Below, one piece after another: positions 16,431 through 26,633 of a stretch of DNA of 64,000 nt. The notes under the pieces were generated by a model. It had not been told where the DNA came from, searched no databases, and was given only the letters and a program-made list of their open reading frames with translations. Source of the stretch: Sphingomonas kyeonggiensis (GTDB lineage Bacteria > Pseudomonadota > Alphaproteobacteria > Sphingomonadales > Sphingomonadaceae); the NCBI RefSeq assembly GCF_030812785.1, contig NZ_JAUSTJ010000001.1, positions 496,001 through 560,000 of the forward strand, given 5' to 3'. The stretch's first letter is position 1. Each line of letters begins with the position of its first letter. A program made the position numbers and the translations under genes.

Positions 16431-17351
16431 TCAGGCGGCCAGCTTGCCGAAGCGGCCGTGGCGGCGATAGCGGACCAGCCAGCCCGGCGCGACGCTGGCG
16501 AGCGGCGTCGCGGGGACGCCGAGCGCGGCGAGGCCGGGGGCATCGCCGGCGACATTGTCCGCCTGGAGCATCCGCCACTGGTCCCGCGTGATCGGCGTGC
16601 CGGGCAGCAGCGCGATCAGCGCGCCGAGCGGATCGGGCAGCTCGGCAAAGGCCGGCCGGTGGCCCGTCGCGCCCGCCAGCCAGTCGAGCAGGCCGCGCAT
16701 GGTCAGCGTGTCGGGGCCGCCCAGCGCATAGGTCTGGCCGGCATGCGCCTCGGGCGAGGCGAGCGCGGCGACGACGGCGCGGGCGACATCGACGACATAG
16801 ACCGGCTGGAAGCGGACATCGGCGCGCAGCACCGGCACGACCGGGCCCATGCCGACCATCGCGGCGAAGCGGTTGGTGAACTGGTCCTCGCGCCCGAAGA
16901 CGAAGGAGGGGCGCAGGATGGTCGCGTTCGGGAAGGCCGCGCGCACCGCCGCCTCGCCCGCCGCCTTGGACTGGCCATAGGCGGAGGCCGACTCGGCATC
17001 GGCACCGAGCGCGGAGAAATGGATCAGCGTCTCGACGCCGGCGGCCTGGGCGGCCGCGGCGACGTTGCGCGCGCCGGCGGCGTTGACGCCGTCGAAATCG
17101 CCGCTGAGCACCCCGGCGAGGTTGACCACCGCATCGGCACCGGCGACCGCCGCAGCAATCGTATCGGGCTGGGTCACGTCGGCGGCGACGAACTGGGTCT
17201 GGCCGAGGCCGCCGAGCGGCTTGAGGAACCAGGCGTCGCGCGGACGGCGCTGGGCGATGCGCAGGCGGGCACCCGCCGCGAGCAGTTCCTGGGCGATATA
17301 GCGGCCGACGAAACCGCCGCCGCCGATCAGCACTACGAGTTTGTCCTTCAT
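16431..17351 (-). CDS. NDUFA9-like atypical SDR (complex I-associated family)
   Basis: A 306-residue NAD(P)-binding protein of the atypical SDR group. The N-terminal GGGGFVGRY (residues 11-19) is the dinucleotide motif. A YGQSK segment stands where classical SDRs have YxxxK. The sequence follows the alphaproteobacterial complex I NDUFA9-like family throughout. Those proteins bind NAD(P)H structurally and usually lack reductase activity. A role as a complex I accessory protein is inferred from the family only; no nuo genes are in this window. Probably co-transcribed with uppP. Confidence 0.8.
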   Translation of the reverse strand: MKDKLVVLIGGGGFVGRYIAQELLAAGARLRIAQRRPRDAWFLKPLGGLGQTQFVAADVTQPDTIAAAVAGADAVVNLAGVLSGDFDGVNAAGARNVAAAAQAAGVETLIHFSALGADAESASAYGQSKAAGEAAVRAAFPNATILRPSFVFGREDQFTNRFAAMVGMGPVVPVLRADVRFQPVYVVDVARAVVAALASPEAHAGQTYALGGPDTLTMRGLLDWLAGATGHRPAFAELPDPLGALIALLPGTPITRDQWRMLQADNVAGDAPGLAALGVPATPLASVAPGWLVRYRRHGRFGKLAA

Positions 17352-17503
17352 GCCTATTTCCTGGAACTGAAACTGTCTGTCGGTGGAGCCTTCCCATGCC
17401 GCGCGGCGGGCGGGGAGGCAAGCGCAGGATCACGCGGTTCGGCGTGCCGGGGTTCGCATCCCAGCGGGTGGCGACCTTTACACCCGCCCGGCGCCGTGCT
17501 GGC

Positions 17504-18250
17504 CTAGCTCTTCTTCTGCATCCGCAGCGTGGCGGAGCCCAGCCATCCGCCAAGGCCCGGGACACCCAGGGCGGCGAACACCGCGACGAGCAGGCCCGAC
17601 ACGGCGAAGGGCATCGGATCATCCTTGAGCTTGTCGGCGGCGCGCTTGGCGAAATGGACGCTGGACGCGACCAGCCCCTCGCCATCGATCCAGGGCGATT
17701 CCGCATTCTCGGCGGCAGCCAGCAGCGCACCCAGCGCGGCATGCAGATCGCGCAGGGCTGCCAATGCCTCCTTGCGCTCGTCGAGCGGCGGACCGCCATT
17801 GTCGCCCGGCCTGTCGAGTTCGACGATGAGCGAATCGACCGCGGCCAGCGCGACCGGGGCCAGCTGCTTGAACGCGGCCACGCGCTCCGGCAGGCTTGCG
17901 ATCCCGGTCCAGGAGGAAGACGGGATCGTCGGTGCCGGCTCTGGCGGTGCCGGGCTTATCGTCACCATTTCCGGGACAATGCCGGCCGCCTCCCGGGCCT
18001 CGCCTCGGCCCTGCCGGAGAATCGCGCCGGCGATCGCCGACAATGCCGCGCTTACACGGTCTTCCGAGGTCAGGCCCGTGTCGAAATAGACATAATAGCC
18101 GATCGAGCCGCCCGCGCCCCTGACCTCCGTCACGCCGCGGATTTCCGCCGCCTGCTCCTCGAAGCTGGCCTTGGAGGCTGCGGGCCAGCCGCTCACCTCG
18201 ACATAGATGCGAGGCTCCTTGCCGGTGGAGAAGTTCAACGTGTCCGCCAT
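17504..18250 (-). CDS. Hypothetical protein with C-terminal membrane anchor
   Basis: A 248-residue protein not assigned to a family. An N-terminal alpha/beta-like module (about residues 8-75, EPRIYVEVSGW) is followed by a Pro-rich linker. A helical middle contains DRPGDNGGPPLD, and a C-terminal hydrophobic segment (about 218-240) ends in basic residues (MQKKS). The layout suggests a cytoplasmic domain anchored at the membrane. Start chosen at ATG 18250; an upstream in-frame TTG is less likely. Copy D of the dispersed element lies 70 bp upstream, and an FGE-type gene precedes it on the same strand. Confidence 0.6.
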   Translation of the reverse strand: MADTLNFSTGKEPRIYVEVSGWPAASKASFEEQAAEIRGVTEVRGAGGSIGYYVYFDTGLTSEDRVSAALSAIAGAILRQGRGEAREAAGIVPEMVTISPAPPEPAPTIPSSSWTGIASLPERVAAFKQLAPVALAAVDSLIVELDRPGDNGGPPLDERKEALAALRDLHAALGALLAAAENAESPWIDGEGLVASSVHFAKRAADKLKDDPMPFAVSGLLVAVFAALGVPGLGGWLGSATLRMQKKS

Positions 18251-18320
18251 GGGCAAGGATTAGAAGTGCGGCGGAAATCGCGTCAACCGTCGCTGCCGCG
18301 GAGCCTGCCGGCCAAACGCC

Positions 18321-18486
18321 TTGCAATGTAGGATTTCCCATGTTTGCGTCGGCAACGCCCGGAGGAAGGTCCGGCCGCTCTTTCTCATGGCGAGACATCG
18401 CCGCACGATAATCCGGACCGGGTAAAACCGGCCGTAGCAAAGCCGATGCCGCGCAGGCCCCGGATGTCGTGACCTTTGTGAACTTT
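18321..18486 (+). repeat. Dispersed structured intergenic element, copy D (diverged)
   Basis: It starts TTGCAATGTAGGATTTCC and keeps GGTCCGGCCGCTCTTTC, with a shorter hairpin CCGGA-N6-TCCGG. The end TGACCTTTGTGAACTTTC is a degenerate match to the TGTACTTCGTGTACTTT of other copies. It lies between two minus-strand genes. Confidence 0.6.
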
Positions 18487-18508
18487 CATACCCAGCCTGG
18501 GTAAAATC

Positions 18509-19468
18509 CTAGGCCTTTCGCGAGATACAGCGGAAGCCGATATGGCTGGTCGCGCTGTCGACCTGCTGGGGATGGCGCGCCGCCGGGCGGTAGCGCTGGC
18601 AATAGTTGACCGCGCAGAGATGCGAGCCGCCCTTGAGCACCCGCCGTCCGATCTTTCCGCCCGGCGCATGCGATTCATAGCTGTCGCCGATCGTGGCCCC
18701 GCGCGGATTGACCGCCTCGCAGCAGCTGCCCTTGATCGGCTGCGGCGTGCCGTACCAGTCGCGCGTCCATTCCCAGACATTGCCGATCATGTCGAACAGT
18801 CCATGGCCATTGGCCGGAAAGCTGCCGACAGCGCTGGTGCGATAGCGGTCGTCGGGCTTGAGCGTGGCGAAAGGGAACATGCCCTGCCAGTAATTGGCGA
18901 GGATCGCGCCGTCGGGGGCCAGCTCGTCGCCCCAGGCATATTCCTTGTCGACCAGCCCGCCGCGCGCGGCGAACTCCCATTCCGCCTCGGTCGGCAACGC
19001 CTTGCCCGCCCATTTGGCATAGGCATCGGCATCCTCGAAGGCGACATGGACGACCGGATGGTCCTCCAGCCCCGCGATGCTGCTGTCGGGCCCGGTCGGA
19101 TGCCGCCAATCGGCGCCGGGCACGAACGCCCACCACTGGCCATGATCGTCGAGCGACACCGGCTGGGGCGTGCGCCGGAAGACCAGCGAGCCGGGCACCG
19201 CCAGTGCCGGGTCCATGCCCGGATAGGCGCGCGGATCGGGTGCCTTCTCGACGAAGGTGACATGGCCCGTCGCCGCGACGAATTCGGCGAACTGCGCGTT
19301 GGTGACCGGCGTCTCGTCGATCCAGAAGCTGTCGACCCGCACCCGGCGCAGCGGGCGCTCCTCCTCGTAGAAGCGCTCCGAGCCCATGGTGAAGCTGCCG
19401 CCGGGGATCAGCTTCATGCCTTCATGCGAGACTGCGCGGGTGGCGGGGCGGGGCGCGACCTTCTTCAT
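18509..19468 (-). CDS. Formylglycine-generating enzyme-type (SUMF1) protein
   Basis: A 319-residue SUMF1/FGE-domain protein without signal peptide. It starts with the typical IPGGSFTMGSE and has the FGE core (LPTEAEWEFAARGG, NVWEWTRDW). The C-terminal GGSHLCAVNYCQRYR keeps both cysteines (about residues 284 and 289) that bind copper and act in catalysis in true FGEs, so oxidation of a sulfatase-type Cys to formylglycine is plausible. No sulfatase gene occurs in the window. AGGAGG lies 6 bases before the ATG. Other members of the fold (ergothioneine-type sulfoxide synthases) lack this Cys pair. Confidence 0.82.
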   Translation of the reverse strand: MKKVAPRPATRAVSHEGMKLIPGGSFTMGSERFYEEERPLRRVRVDSFWIDETPVTNAQFAEFVAATGHVTFVEKAPDPRAYPGMDPALAVPGSLVFRRTPQPVSLDDHGQWWAFVPGADWRHPTGPDSSIAGLEDHPVVHVAFEDADAYAKWAGKALPTEAEWEFAARGGLVDKEYAWGDELAPDGAILANYWQGMFPFATLKPDDRYRTSAVGSFPANGHGLFDMIGNVWEWTRDWYGTPQPIKGSCCEAVNPRGATIGDSYESHAPGGKIGRRVLKGGSHLCAVNYCQRYRPAARHPQQVDSATSHIGFRCISRKA

Positions 19469-19531
19469 CGCGCCCTCCTATGCGGGCCGGCCGCCCCGCC
19501 GATCAAGCCCCCGCCGATCGAGCCCTATGCG

Positions 19532-22500
19532 TCAGCCGATCGTCATCAGGCTGGCATTGCCGCCTGCCGCGGTGGTGTTGATCGAGATCGACACTTCCTC
19601 GAGCAGCAGGTCGGTCGGATAGCCCGACGCGCCCGGGGTGAGCAGGGTCACGATCGGGCCGTCGCGCTCGGCCAGTTCCTGCGCCACCGCAGCGACCTGC
19701 GCCGCATCACCCTCGACCAGCGCGGCGGCGATGGGCTCGTCGCCGGGTGCGAAGGCAGCGGCGACGCGCGGCGGCAGGCCGGCGGGGAGCGCCATGCCCT
19801 GCAGCGTGCCCCGGTTGCCGGTCGCCAGCACCGTGGCGATCTGGGCGTGGAGGCCGGCGGTCGTGACCGGGCGCATCAGGATGCGGCCGCGCGGGTGGAG
19901 CGCGTAGAGATTATCCTCGCCGACCGGCCCGGGCAGCGTGCGCTCGGCACCCAGCGCCGAGACCGTGCCATAATGCAGCGCGGCCCGGGCCGCCTTGGCC
20001 TCGCCCTGCGCTTCGAGCCAGGCGGCGAATTCCGAAAGCGGCGTCGCGGCCGTGCCGCTCGGCTCGACCGCCACCGGCGCCTCGTGCACCAGCCGACCGA
20101 GATAGAGCGGTCCGCCCGCCTTGGGCCCGGTGCCCGAAAGCCCGTGCCCGCCGAATGGCTGCACCCCGACGATCGCGCCGATCACGTTGCGGTTCACATA
20201 GAGGTTGCCGGCCTTCACCCGGCTGGTGACCTCGGCGATCGTCGCGTCGAGGCGGGTGTGGAGGCCGAAGGTGAGGCCGTAGCCGGTGGCGTTGATCGCA
20301 TCGATCAGCGCGGACAGGTCGTCGCGGCGGTAGCGCAGGACGTGGAGGACCGGGCCGAACACCTCGCGCTCGACATCGGCGATATGGCCGATCTCGATGA
20401 TCGTCGGCGGCACGAAGGTGCCGTGCCCGGCGGCGGCGGGCAGGTCCTGCTGCTCGATCCTGTGGCCGCGGACACGCATCGTCGCGATATGGCGCTCGAT
20501 ATTGCCTTGCGCTTCGGCGGTGATCACCGGGCCGGTATCGATGGCGAGCGCGTCGGTCCGCCCGATGCGCAGCTCCTTGAGCGCGCCCTTGAGCATTGCC
20601 AGCGTGCGATCGGCGACTTCCTCCTGCAGGCAGAGGATGCGCAGTGCCGAGCAGCGCTGGCCGGCACTGTCGAAGGCCGAGGCGATGACGTCGGCCACGA
20701 CCTGTTCGGCGAGCGCGGAGCTGTCGACGATCATCGCATTCTGCCCGCCGGTCTCGGCGACCAGCGGGATCGGCTTGCCGGCGGGCGACAGGCGGGTGGC
20801 GAGCTGGCGCTGGATCAGCCGGGCGACGTCGGTCGAGCCGGTGAACATCACGCCCGCGGTCTCCGGCGCACCGACCAGTGCCGCGCCGATCGGGCCGTCG
20901 CCGGGGACGAGTTGGAGCGCATCGGCGGGCACGCCTGCGTCATGGAGCAGCGCCACGGCCTGGGCGGCGATCAGCGGGGTCTCCTCGGCCGGCTTGGCGA
21001 GCACCGGATTGCCCGCGACCAGCGCCGCAGCGACCTGGCCGGTGAAGATCGCCAGCGGGAAGTTCCACGGGCTGATGCAGACCACCGGGCCTAGTGGCGC
21101 CTGGGCCGGGCCGAAGGTGGCGCGGGCGCGCTCGGCATAATAGCGCAGGAAGTCAATCGCCTCGCGGACCTCGGCGATGGCGTTGGGCAGCGACTTGCCC
21201 GCCTCGCGCACGATCAGGCCGAGCAGCACCGGCATGCGCGCCTGCATCGCATCGGCGGCGGCCTCGAGCATCGCGGCGCGGCGGGCGACGGGGGTGGCGC
21301 CCCAGCTCGATGCGGCGGCGCGGGTGACAGCGGCGGCGGCAGCCTCCGGCGAGACCTCGACCACTACGCCTACCGTGTCGCGGTGATCGGCGGGATTGCA
21401 GACCTTCCGCTCGGTGCCCTGTCCGTCGGCGGGTTCGGCGCGCCAGGCGATCGTCGCGCTGTGCTGGAGCGCCTGGCCGAGCGCGGCGAGCGCCTGCTCG
21501 TCGCTCAGGTCAAGACCGTCCGAGTTCCGGCGATCGGGATACAGCGCATAGGGCAGGGCGATCCTGTCGTGATGCGCGCCGGGGTTGGGCATCGCCTGCA
21601 CCTGCGCGACCGGGTCGGCGACCAGCTCGGAGACGGGGATGTCGGGATCGGCGATACGGTTCACGAAGGAGGAATTGGCGCCATTCTCCAGCAAACGGCG
21701 GACGAGATAGGCCAGGAGGGTCTCGTGCGTGCCCACCGGCGCGTAGATGCGGCAGGGCCGGTCGAGCTTCTCCTTGCCGACGACCTGCTCGTAGAGCGGC
21801 TCGCCCATGCCGTGGAGGCACTGGAACTCGTACTTGCCGACGACGAAGTCGGGCCCGGCGAGCTGGTAGATCGTCGCCAGCGTCTGGGCATTGTGGGTGG
21901 CGAACTGGGGGAACACGCGATCGGTCGCCGCCAGCAGCTTCCGGGCGCAGGCGATGTACGCGACATCGGTGTGGATCTTGCGGGTATAGACCGGAAAGTC
22001 GGGCAGGCCGTCGACCTGGGCGCGCTTGATCTCGGCATCCCAATAGGCGCCCTTGACCAGCCGCACCATGATCCGGCGCCCGGCGCGTCCGGCAAGGTCG
22101 ATGATCCAGTCGATCACGAAGGGACAGCGCTTCCCGTATGCCTGGACGACGAAGCCGAGCCCGTCCCAGCCGGCCAGATCCGGATCGAGCGCCAGGCTCT
22201 CGAGCAGGTCGAGCGACAGCTCGAGCCGGTCGGCCTCCTCGGCATCGATGTTGAGGCCGATGTCATAGCTGCGGGCCAGCGCGGCGAGCGTCTTCACCCG
22301 CGGCAGCAGCTCACCCATCACCCGATCGGCCTGCGAGCGGGCATAGCGCGGGTGGAGCGCCGACAGCTTGATCGAGATGCCCGGCCCTTCATAGATGCCG
22401 CGCCTGGCCGACGCCTTGCCGATCGCATGGATCGCGTTCTCATAGTCGCGGTAATAGCGCTCGGCATCGGCACCGGTCGTCGCCGCCTCGCCCAGCATGT

Positions 22501-23125
22501 CATAGCTGTAGCGGAAGCCCTTGGCCTCCTCGTGCCGGGCGCGCTTCAGGGCCTCGGCGATCGTCTCGCCGGTGACGAATTGCTCGCCCATCATCCGCAT
22601 CGCGATGTCGATGGCGCGGCGGATCACCGGCTCGCCGGCGCGCGCGACCAGCCGCATCAGCGCGGCGCCCAGGCCCTTGTCGTCGGCGGTGCCGACCAGC
22701 TTGCCGGTCACCACCAGCGCCCAGGTCGCCGCGTTGACGAACAGCGGCTTGCCGCCGAGATGCGCGCGCCAGTCGCCATCGGCGATCTTGTCGCGGATCA
22801 GCGCATCGCGGGTGGCATCGTCGGGGATGCGGAGCAAAGCCTCGGCAAGGCACATCAGCGCGACGCCCTCCTCGCTCGACAGCGCATATTCCTGGACCAG
22901 CGATTCGACCGCGCCGCTGCGGCGGCGGGCGCGGAGACCCGTGACCAACTGGTTCGCCGTCTCGCGGACCGCAGCCCGGGTCGCCTCGTCGAGCGTCGCT
23001 GCCTCGATCAGCGGCACCAGGGCCTCGCGCTCATCGCGGCGATAGGCGGCGGTGATCGCCTGGCGGAGCGGCGTCGGCTCACGGACGGGCGGAGCGAAGG
23101 TGGCGAAGGGCGCTGGCTGGGTCAT
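19532..23125 (-). CDS. putA: Bifunctional proline dehydrogenase / P5C dehydrogenase
   Basis: A 1,197-residue PutA. The N-terminal arm and proline dehydrogenase barrel (about residues 80-480, with the FAD-site segments [11 protein letters not shown] and QFATHN) are followed by the aldehyde dehydrogenase module. That module has SPWNFP, catalytic Glu in VAETGGQN and catalytic Cys in [10 protein letters not shown], and a C-terminal extension. It oxidises proline to glutamate by substrate channelling. No N-terminal ribbon-helix-helix domain is present, so it is not itself a DNA-binding repressor; the divergent Lrp-type gene probably regulates it. Start placed at [10 protein letters not shown]. Confidence 0.95.
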   Translation of the reverse strand: MTQPAPFATFAPPVREPTPLRQAITAAYRRDEREALVPLIEAATLDEATRAAVRETANQLVTGLRARRRSGAVESLVQEYALSSEEGVALMCLAEALLRIPDDATRDALIRDKIADGDWRAHLGGKPLFVNAATWALVVTGKLVGTADDKGLGAALMRLVARAGEPVIRRAIDIAMRMMGEQFVTGETIAEALKRARHEEAKGFRYSYDMLGEAATTGADAERYYRDYENAIHAIGKASARRGIYEGPGISIKLSALHPRYARSQADRVMGELLPRVKTLAALARSYDIGLNIDAEEADRLELSLDLLESLALDPDLAGWDGLGFVVQAYGKRCPFVIDWIIDLAGRAGRRIMVRLVKGAYWDAEIKRAQVDGLPDFPVYTRKIHTDVAYIACARKLLAATDRVFPQFATHNAQTLATIYQLAGPDFVVGKYEFQCLHGMGEPLYEQVVGKEKLDRPCRIYAPVGTHETLLAYLVRRLLENGANSSFVNRIADPDIPVSELVADPVAQVQAMPNPGAHHDRIALPYALYPDRRNSDGLDLSDEQALAALGQALQHSATIAWRAEPADGQGTERKVCNPADHRDTVGVVVEVSPEAAAAAVTRAAASSWGATPVARRAAMLEAAADAMQARMPVLLGLIVREAGKSLPNAIAEVREAIDFLRYYAERARATFGPAQAPLGPVVCISPWNFPLAIFTGQVAAALVAGNPVLAKPAEETPLIAAQAVALLHDAGVPADALQLVPGDGPIGAALVGAPETAGVMFTGSTDVARLIQRQLATRLSPAGKPIPLVAETGGQNAMIVDSSALAEQVVADVIASAFDSAGQRCSALRILCLQEEVADRTLAMLKGALKELRIGRTDALAIDTGPVITAEAQGNIERHIATMRVRGHRIEQQDLPAAAGHGTFVPPTIIEIGHIADVEREVFGPVLHVLRYRRDDLSALIDAINATGYGLTFGLHTRLDATIAEVTSRVKAGNLYVNRNVIGAIVGVQPFGGHGLSGTGPKAGGPLYLGRLVHEAPVAVEPSGTAATPLSEFAAWLEAQGEAKAARAALHYGTVSALGAERTLPGPVGEDNLYALHPRGRILMRPVTTAGLHAQIATVLATGNRGTLQGMALPAGLPPRVAAAFAPGDEPIAAALVEGDAAQVAAVAQELAERDGPIVTLLTPGASGYPTDLLLEEVSISINTTAAGGNASLMTIG

Positions 23126-23223
23126 CGCGCCAATATATGCGCTTGCCCTTGGTCGATCCGACTTATCCGCGAGCAATTACAGGCGCATTCGCCATATTAC
23201 TGGCGATCTGCTAGGCGAAAATC

Positions 23224-23685
23224 ATGAAGAGACCCCCCGCAATAGTCGATCTGGACGAGTTCGACCGCAAGATCGTCGCCGCGCTGGCCGCGGACGGGCG
23301 GATGACCGTCACCGATCTCGCCAGACAGGTGGGGCTCTCCAAGACGCCCGCCCAGGTGCGGCTCAAGCGCCTGATCGACACCGGCGTGATCCGCGGCTTC
23401 CGCGCGATCGTCGATCCGGCACGGCTGGGGCTCGACCATATCGCCTTCACCGAAGTGAAGCTGGCCGACACGCGGGAGAAGGCGTTGCAGGAGTTCAACG
23501 CGGCGGTGCGGCGCATTCCCGAGGTCGAGGAATGCCACATGCTGGCGAGCAATTTCGACTATCTGCTCAAGGTGCGCACCGCCGATATCCGCCGCTACCG
23601 GATCGTGCTGGGGGAGAAAATCTCCAGCCTGCCGCATGTCGCCAGCACATCGACCTTCGTCGCGATGGAGACGATCAAGGATTAG
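23224..23685 (+). CDS. putR: Lrp/AsnC-family regulator (PutR-like)
   Basis: A 153-residue Lrp/AsnC protein: N-terminal winged HTH (about residues 8-62, DGRMTVTDLARQVGLSKTPA) and a C-terminal RAM ligand-binding domain (about 75-150). It lies divergently from putA with a 98 bp intergenic region, the arrangement of PutR in other alphaproteobacteria, where it activates putA in response to proline. The role is inferred from position and family. The ATG at 23224 fits the family length. Confidence 0.88.
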   Translation: MKRPPAIVDLDEFDRKIVAALAADGRMTVTDLARQVGLSKTPAQVRLKRLIDTGVIRGFRAIVDPARLGLDHIAFTEVKLADTREKALQEFNAAVRRIPEVEECHMLASNFDYLLKVRTADIRRYRIVLGEKISSLPHVASTSTFVAMETIKD

Positions 23686-23737
23686 TTTGCAAACTTTGCT
23701 TGGACGGAATTGCAAAGGTTCGTCTGCGCATCTTTTC

Positions 23738-23844
23738 CGTCACCCCGGCCTTGTGCCGGGGTCCACGGGGAGGCGAGTCGTGGACAGGAGGTTCGAGTCC
23801 GGCCGGTGCGGCACAGTGGACCCCGGCACAAGGCCGGGGTGACG
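23738..23844. repeat. Palindromic intergenic repeat R4
   Basis: The left arm CGTCACCCCGGCCTTGTGCC and the right arm GGCACAAGGCCGGGGTGACG are exact inverted copies and extend into GGGTCCAC/GTGGACCC. Same family as R2. It lies between convergent putR and the phospholipase D gene and may end both transcripts. Confidence 0.88.
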
Positions 23845-23894
23845 CAGTATTTGTTGAAACCGTGTCATCGACGGAATTCCGAAGCGCCCAGCCC

Positions 23895-25079
23895 CTATGG
23901 CCGCGAGCGCTTCGGCGCGAAGTTCAGCCGGCGGGTGACGTTATAGTCGAGCACCGCCATCACGAAATACGCCGCCGCCTGCTTAATCCGCGTCCAGGGG
24001 CCGGTGCGCGCCTTGTAGAGCTCGGGCGTGATCCGCTCGGACCGCGCCACCTCGCCGTCGACAAAGGCGCGGACATAGGCGGCGAAGGCGGGATCCTCGA
24101 CGCGGAACATCAGCTCGAGGTTGAGGAACATCGAGCGGATGTCGAAATTGGCCGAGCCGATGTTCACCACATCGTCGAGCAGGAACAGCTTCGCGTGGAG
24201 CTTGGTCGGCTGATATTCGTAGATCTGGACGTTCTTGCGCAGCAGGCCGGCGTAGGTGAAGCGCGCCGCCCAGATCGCCGCGCCGTGATCGAGCTTGGAG
24301 GGCAGCACCAGCCGCACCCGTCCGCGCTGGCCGGCGCGGTCGAGCCGGCGGAGCATCGCCGGGTTGGGGGCGAAATAGGCGGCGATGATGTCGATCGACT
24401 GCGCCCGGTCCATGTCGCGCTTCACTTCGCGCGCCCAGGGCGAGAGCCGGCGCATCGGCCCGCCGAGCAGCCAGCGCGTCGCGCCTTCGGGCTCGCTCCA
24501 GGTGCGCAGCGTCTTGGCCAGCTTGCGCAAGCTGGCGCGCGGGCGCTTGGCCCAGTTCGACAGCGCGTCGAAATAGCCGACCAGCCGCCCGGCCGCGGGC
24601 CCCTCGACCAGCAGCCCCAGGTCGCGCCAGGCGGCCTCGGCGATCGTGCCGAAATAGCTGTCCTCGATATTGAACCCGCCGATGATCACCCGCTCCTCGT
24701 CGGCGAGCGCGAGCTTCTGGTGGTTGCGCAGCAGATAGCGCCGCCCCCAGCGCGGCACGAAGCGGCAGACATCGACGCCGGCTTCGTGGAGCGGATCGAA
24801 GAAGCGGCGGCTCTGGGCATGCTCGCTGCCCAGCCCGTCGACGATCAGGCTGACCTTCACCCCGCGCGCCGCCGCCTCGATCAGCGCCTGGCGCACCGCG
24901 GCGCCGGCCTCGTCATCGACATAGATGTAGTAGAGCACGCGCAGCGTGCGGGTCGCGCGGCGCATCAGGTCGAGCAGCGCCTCGAGCCGTTCGGGCCCGT
25001 CGGGCAGCAGCGTCAGCCGGTTGCCTTCGACGGTGTAGCTCGGCTGGTTGAAGCGCATCGGCTGGTGATGCGGGACCAT
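23895..25079 (-). CDS. Phospholipase D-family protein, cardiolipin synthase-like
   Basis: A roughly 394-residue protein with two HKD motifs: HQKLALAD near residue 120 and HAKLFLLD near residue 295. Each is followed by the expected Gly/Asn/Asp segment (GGFNIED, GSANFD). No membrane helices are present. The twin-HKD layout fits ClsB-type cardiolipin synthases or related phosphatidyltransferases. The N-terminus is uncertain: the frame stays open to 25397, and ATGs at 25193 and 25079 are candidates. The latter was chosen because similarity to the family begins near RFNQPSYTVEGNRL. Divergent from rpoZ. Confidence 0.8.
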   Translation of the reverse strand: MVPHHQPMRFNQPSYTVEGNRLTLLPDGPERLEALLDLMRRATRTLRVLYYIYVDDEAGAAVRQALIEAAARGVKVSLIVDGLGSEHAQSRRFFDPLHEAGVDVCRFVPRWGRRYLLRNHQKLALADEERVIIGGFNIEDSYFGTIAEAAWRDLGLLVEGPAAGRLVGYFDALSNWAKRPRASLRKLAKTLRTWSEPEGATRWLLGGPMRRLSPWAREVKRDMDRAQSIDIIAAYFAPNPAMLRRLDRAGQRGRVRLVLPSKLDHGAAIWAARFTYAGLLRKNVQIYEYQPTKLHAKLFLLDDVVNIGSANFDIRSMFLNLELMFRVEDPAFAAYVRAFVDGEVARSERITPELYKARTGPWTRIKQAAAYFVMAVLDYNVTRRLNFAPKRSRP

Positions 25080-25266
25080 CGCTTGCGGAGCAAGGGGGGC
25101 GAGCGCTTCCAAGGGGACTCCGCGGACATCGTTGCGATGGCGTTCCCAACGCGCGGGCGGCGATTCGGTTCGCCGCGCGGGCGGGGCGCCCATTTTCTTG
25201 ACTTTTCCACAGCTGGACCCTAAATCGCGCCCTTTCCCGGACACTCCGTTTTTCAAGGAAGCGTAG

Positions 25267-25611
25267 ATGGCGCGCGTCACTGTCGAAGATTGCGTCGACA
25301 AGGTTCCCAACCGTTTCGATCTCGTGCTGTTCGCGGCGCAGCGCGCCCGCCAGATCTCGGGCGGCGCCGATCTGACCATCGATCGCGACCGCGACAAGAA
25401 CCCGGTCGTCGCCCTGCGCGAGATCGCCGAGGAGACGGTTCGCCCGACTCACCTGGAAGAGGCCGTGGTCTCGAGCCTGCAGCGCGTGCAGATCGACGAC
25501 GAGGAGGCCCCGGACGAGGTCGGCTCGATCGCAGCTTCGGCCGAGGCGCTCCGCCTCACTGCCGCTGCCCCGCCGCGCAACCAGAATCTGGGCGGCGACT
25601 ACGACGGCTGA
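25267..25611 (+). CDS. rpoZ: RNA polymerase omega subunit
   Basis: A 114-residue omega subunit: [10 protein letters not shown] and [14 protein letters not shown] are the family signature, followed by [12 protein letters not shown]. It aids assembly of the beta' subunit into RNA polymerase. The C-terminal 40 residues are a less conserved acidic/Ala tail as in other sphingomonads. AAGGAAG precedes the ATG, and a strong intrinsic terminator follows 24 bp after the stop. No spoT/rsh homologue is adjacent in this window. Confidence 0.95.
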   Translation: MARVTVEDCVDKVPNRFDLVLFAAQRARQISGGADLTIDRDRDKNPVVALREIAEETVRPTHLEEAVVSSLQRVQIDDEEAPDEVGSIAASAEALRLTAAAPPRNQNLGGDYDG

Positions 25612-25634
25612 GCCGGCGAATCGCTGAACTTTGC

Positions 25635-25664
25635 AAAGGGCCGGGGGCAACTCCGGCCCTTTTG
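25635..25664 (+). terminator. Intrinsic terminator of rpoZ
   Basis: AAAGGGCCGG (25635-25644) pairs with CCGGCCCTTT (25653-25662), and T-rich sequence follows. The loop is 8 bases. Confidence 0.85.
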
Positions 25665-25693
25665 CTTTGTGCGTCGCGGGCTAGGATGCGGCC

Positions 25694-26341
25694 ATGCCAT
25701 CCGCCGATCCGCGCTACCAACTGAGCGATCCCCGCATCAATGCCGCGGAAGCGCCCTATACCTTCTTCCTGCCCAGCGCGGCCGAGATCGCCGCGGTGGG
25801 CAAGGACGATCACGCCAAGCTGATCTTCGAATATCTCCATCCGACCGAGCAATGGTCGGCGGAGCGGATGTGGGTGCTGATCGAGACGGTCGACGGCGAT
25901 GCAATGACCGGCACGCTCGACAACGTTCCCCTGGAACCAAGCTCGACGCTGCAATTGGGCGAGCCCGTCCGGTTCGCACGCCATCACGTCATCGCGATCG
26001 ACTGGGCAGATGCAGAAGCTGCGCCACCGCCTGTCGAACATCGTGAATACTGGGAGCGCTGCCTCGTCGATGCCTGCGTGCTCGACGGTTCCGAACCGGT
26101 CGAGTTCCTCTATCGCGAAGCGCCGGAAAGCGAGGAGGGCGAGCAGCATCCGGACAGCGGCTGGCGGATACGCGGTCGCATGGGCGACGCGACCGACGCG
26201 GAGATAGAAGCGCGCGAGGTGCACTATACCGCGGTCGGGGCAGTGCTCAACCGGGACGACAGCTGGCTGCACCTGATCGATTCGCCCGCTGGATCGGCAT
26301 TCCTGCGCGACTTCGCAGCGAACCGCTACAACCCGGAATAG
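25694..26341 (+). CDS. Two-domain DUF2314-DUF2185 (Imm33-like) protein
   Basis: A 215-residue soluble protein with no signal peptide. Residues about 30-105 match the DUF2314 pattern ([28 protein letters not shown]). Residues about 118-210 match DUF2185 ([27 protein letters not shown]), a family that includes Imm33 immunity proteins of polymorphic toxin systems. No toxin gene is adjacent, so a housekeeping or orphan-immunity role is equally possible. It lies 82 bp after rpoZ, beyond its terminator, and is convergent with the next gene. Confidence 0.72.
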   Translation: MPSADPRYQLSDPRINAAEAPYTFFLPSAAEIAAVGKDDHAKLIFEYLHPTEQWSAERMWVLIETVDGDAMTGTLDNVPLEPSSTLQLGEPVRFARHHVIAIDWADAEAAPPPVEHREYWERCLVDACVLDGSEPVEFLYREAPESEEGEQHPDSGWRIRGRMGDATDAEIEAREVHYTAVGAVLNRDDSWLHLIDSPAGSAFLRDFAANRYNPE

Positions 26342-26345
26342 GTGG

Positions 26346-26633
26346 CTATCCCGCGCGCCCGAAGCGGCGCCAGGCGATCAAGGGCACCGCGACGAGCACG
26401 AAGACCATCAGCAACGGATAGACGAGCATCCCCGCACGGTCCCGCTCGATCCAGGCAATCGCGATCAGGCACGGCACCGCGAGCAGCGGAGTGATCTTGG
26501 TCGCCCCCCACAGCAACCGCCCCCGAGAGGAAGCCAGCCGCGCCTCGGGCGATCGCGGGAGCAGGACCAGCGTCGCGGCCAGCTTGACCCCGAGCAACAG
26601 GATCACGGCCGCCCAGAGCAAGTCGACGGTCAT
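26346..26633 (-). CDS. Small membrane protein, unknown
   Basis: A 95-residue protein with three predicted membrane segments (about residues 5-22, 42-58 and 63-85) and a basic C-terminus (WRRFGRAG). It was not assigned to a family. Its ATG overlaps the rlmE stop codon (ATGA), so it is the third gene of a ppx-rlmE operon with coupled translation. Start chosen at MTVDLLWAAV for that overlap. Confidence 0.7.
   Translation of the reverse strand: MTVDLLWAAVILLLGVKLAATLVLLPRSPEARLASSRGRLLWGATKITPLLAVPCLIAIAWIERDRAGMLVYPLLMVFVLVAVPLIAWRRFGRAG

Noticed and set aside
23686..23737. AGTTTGCAAACT palindrome after putR as an operator
   Set aside because: Too short and isolated, lies between convergent genes with no promoter to regulate.
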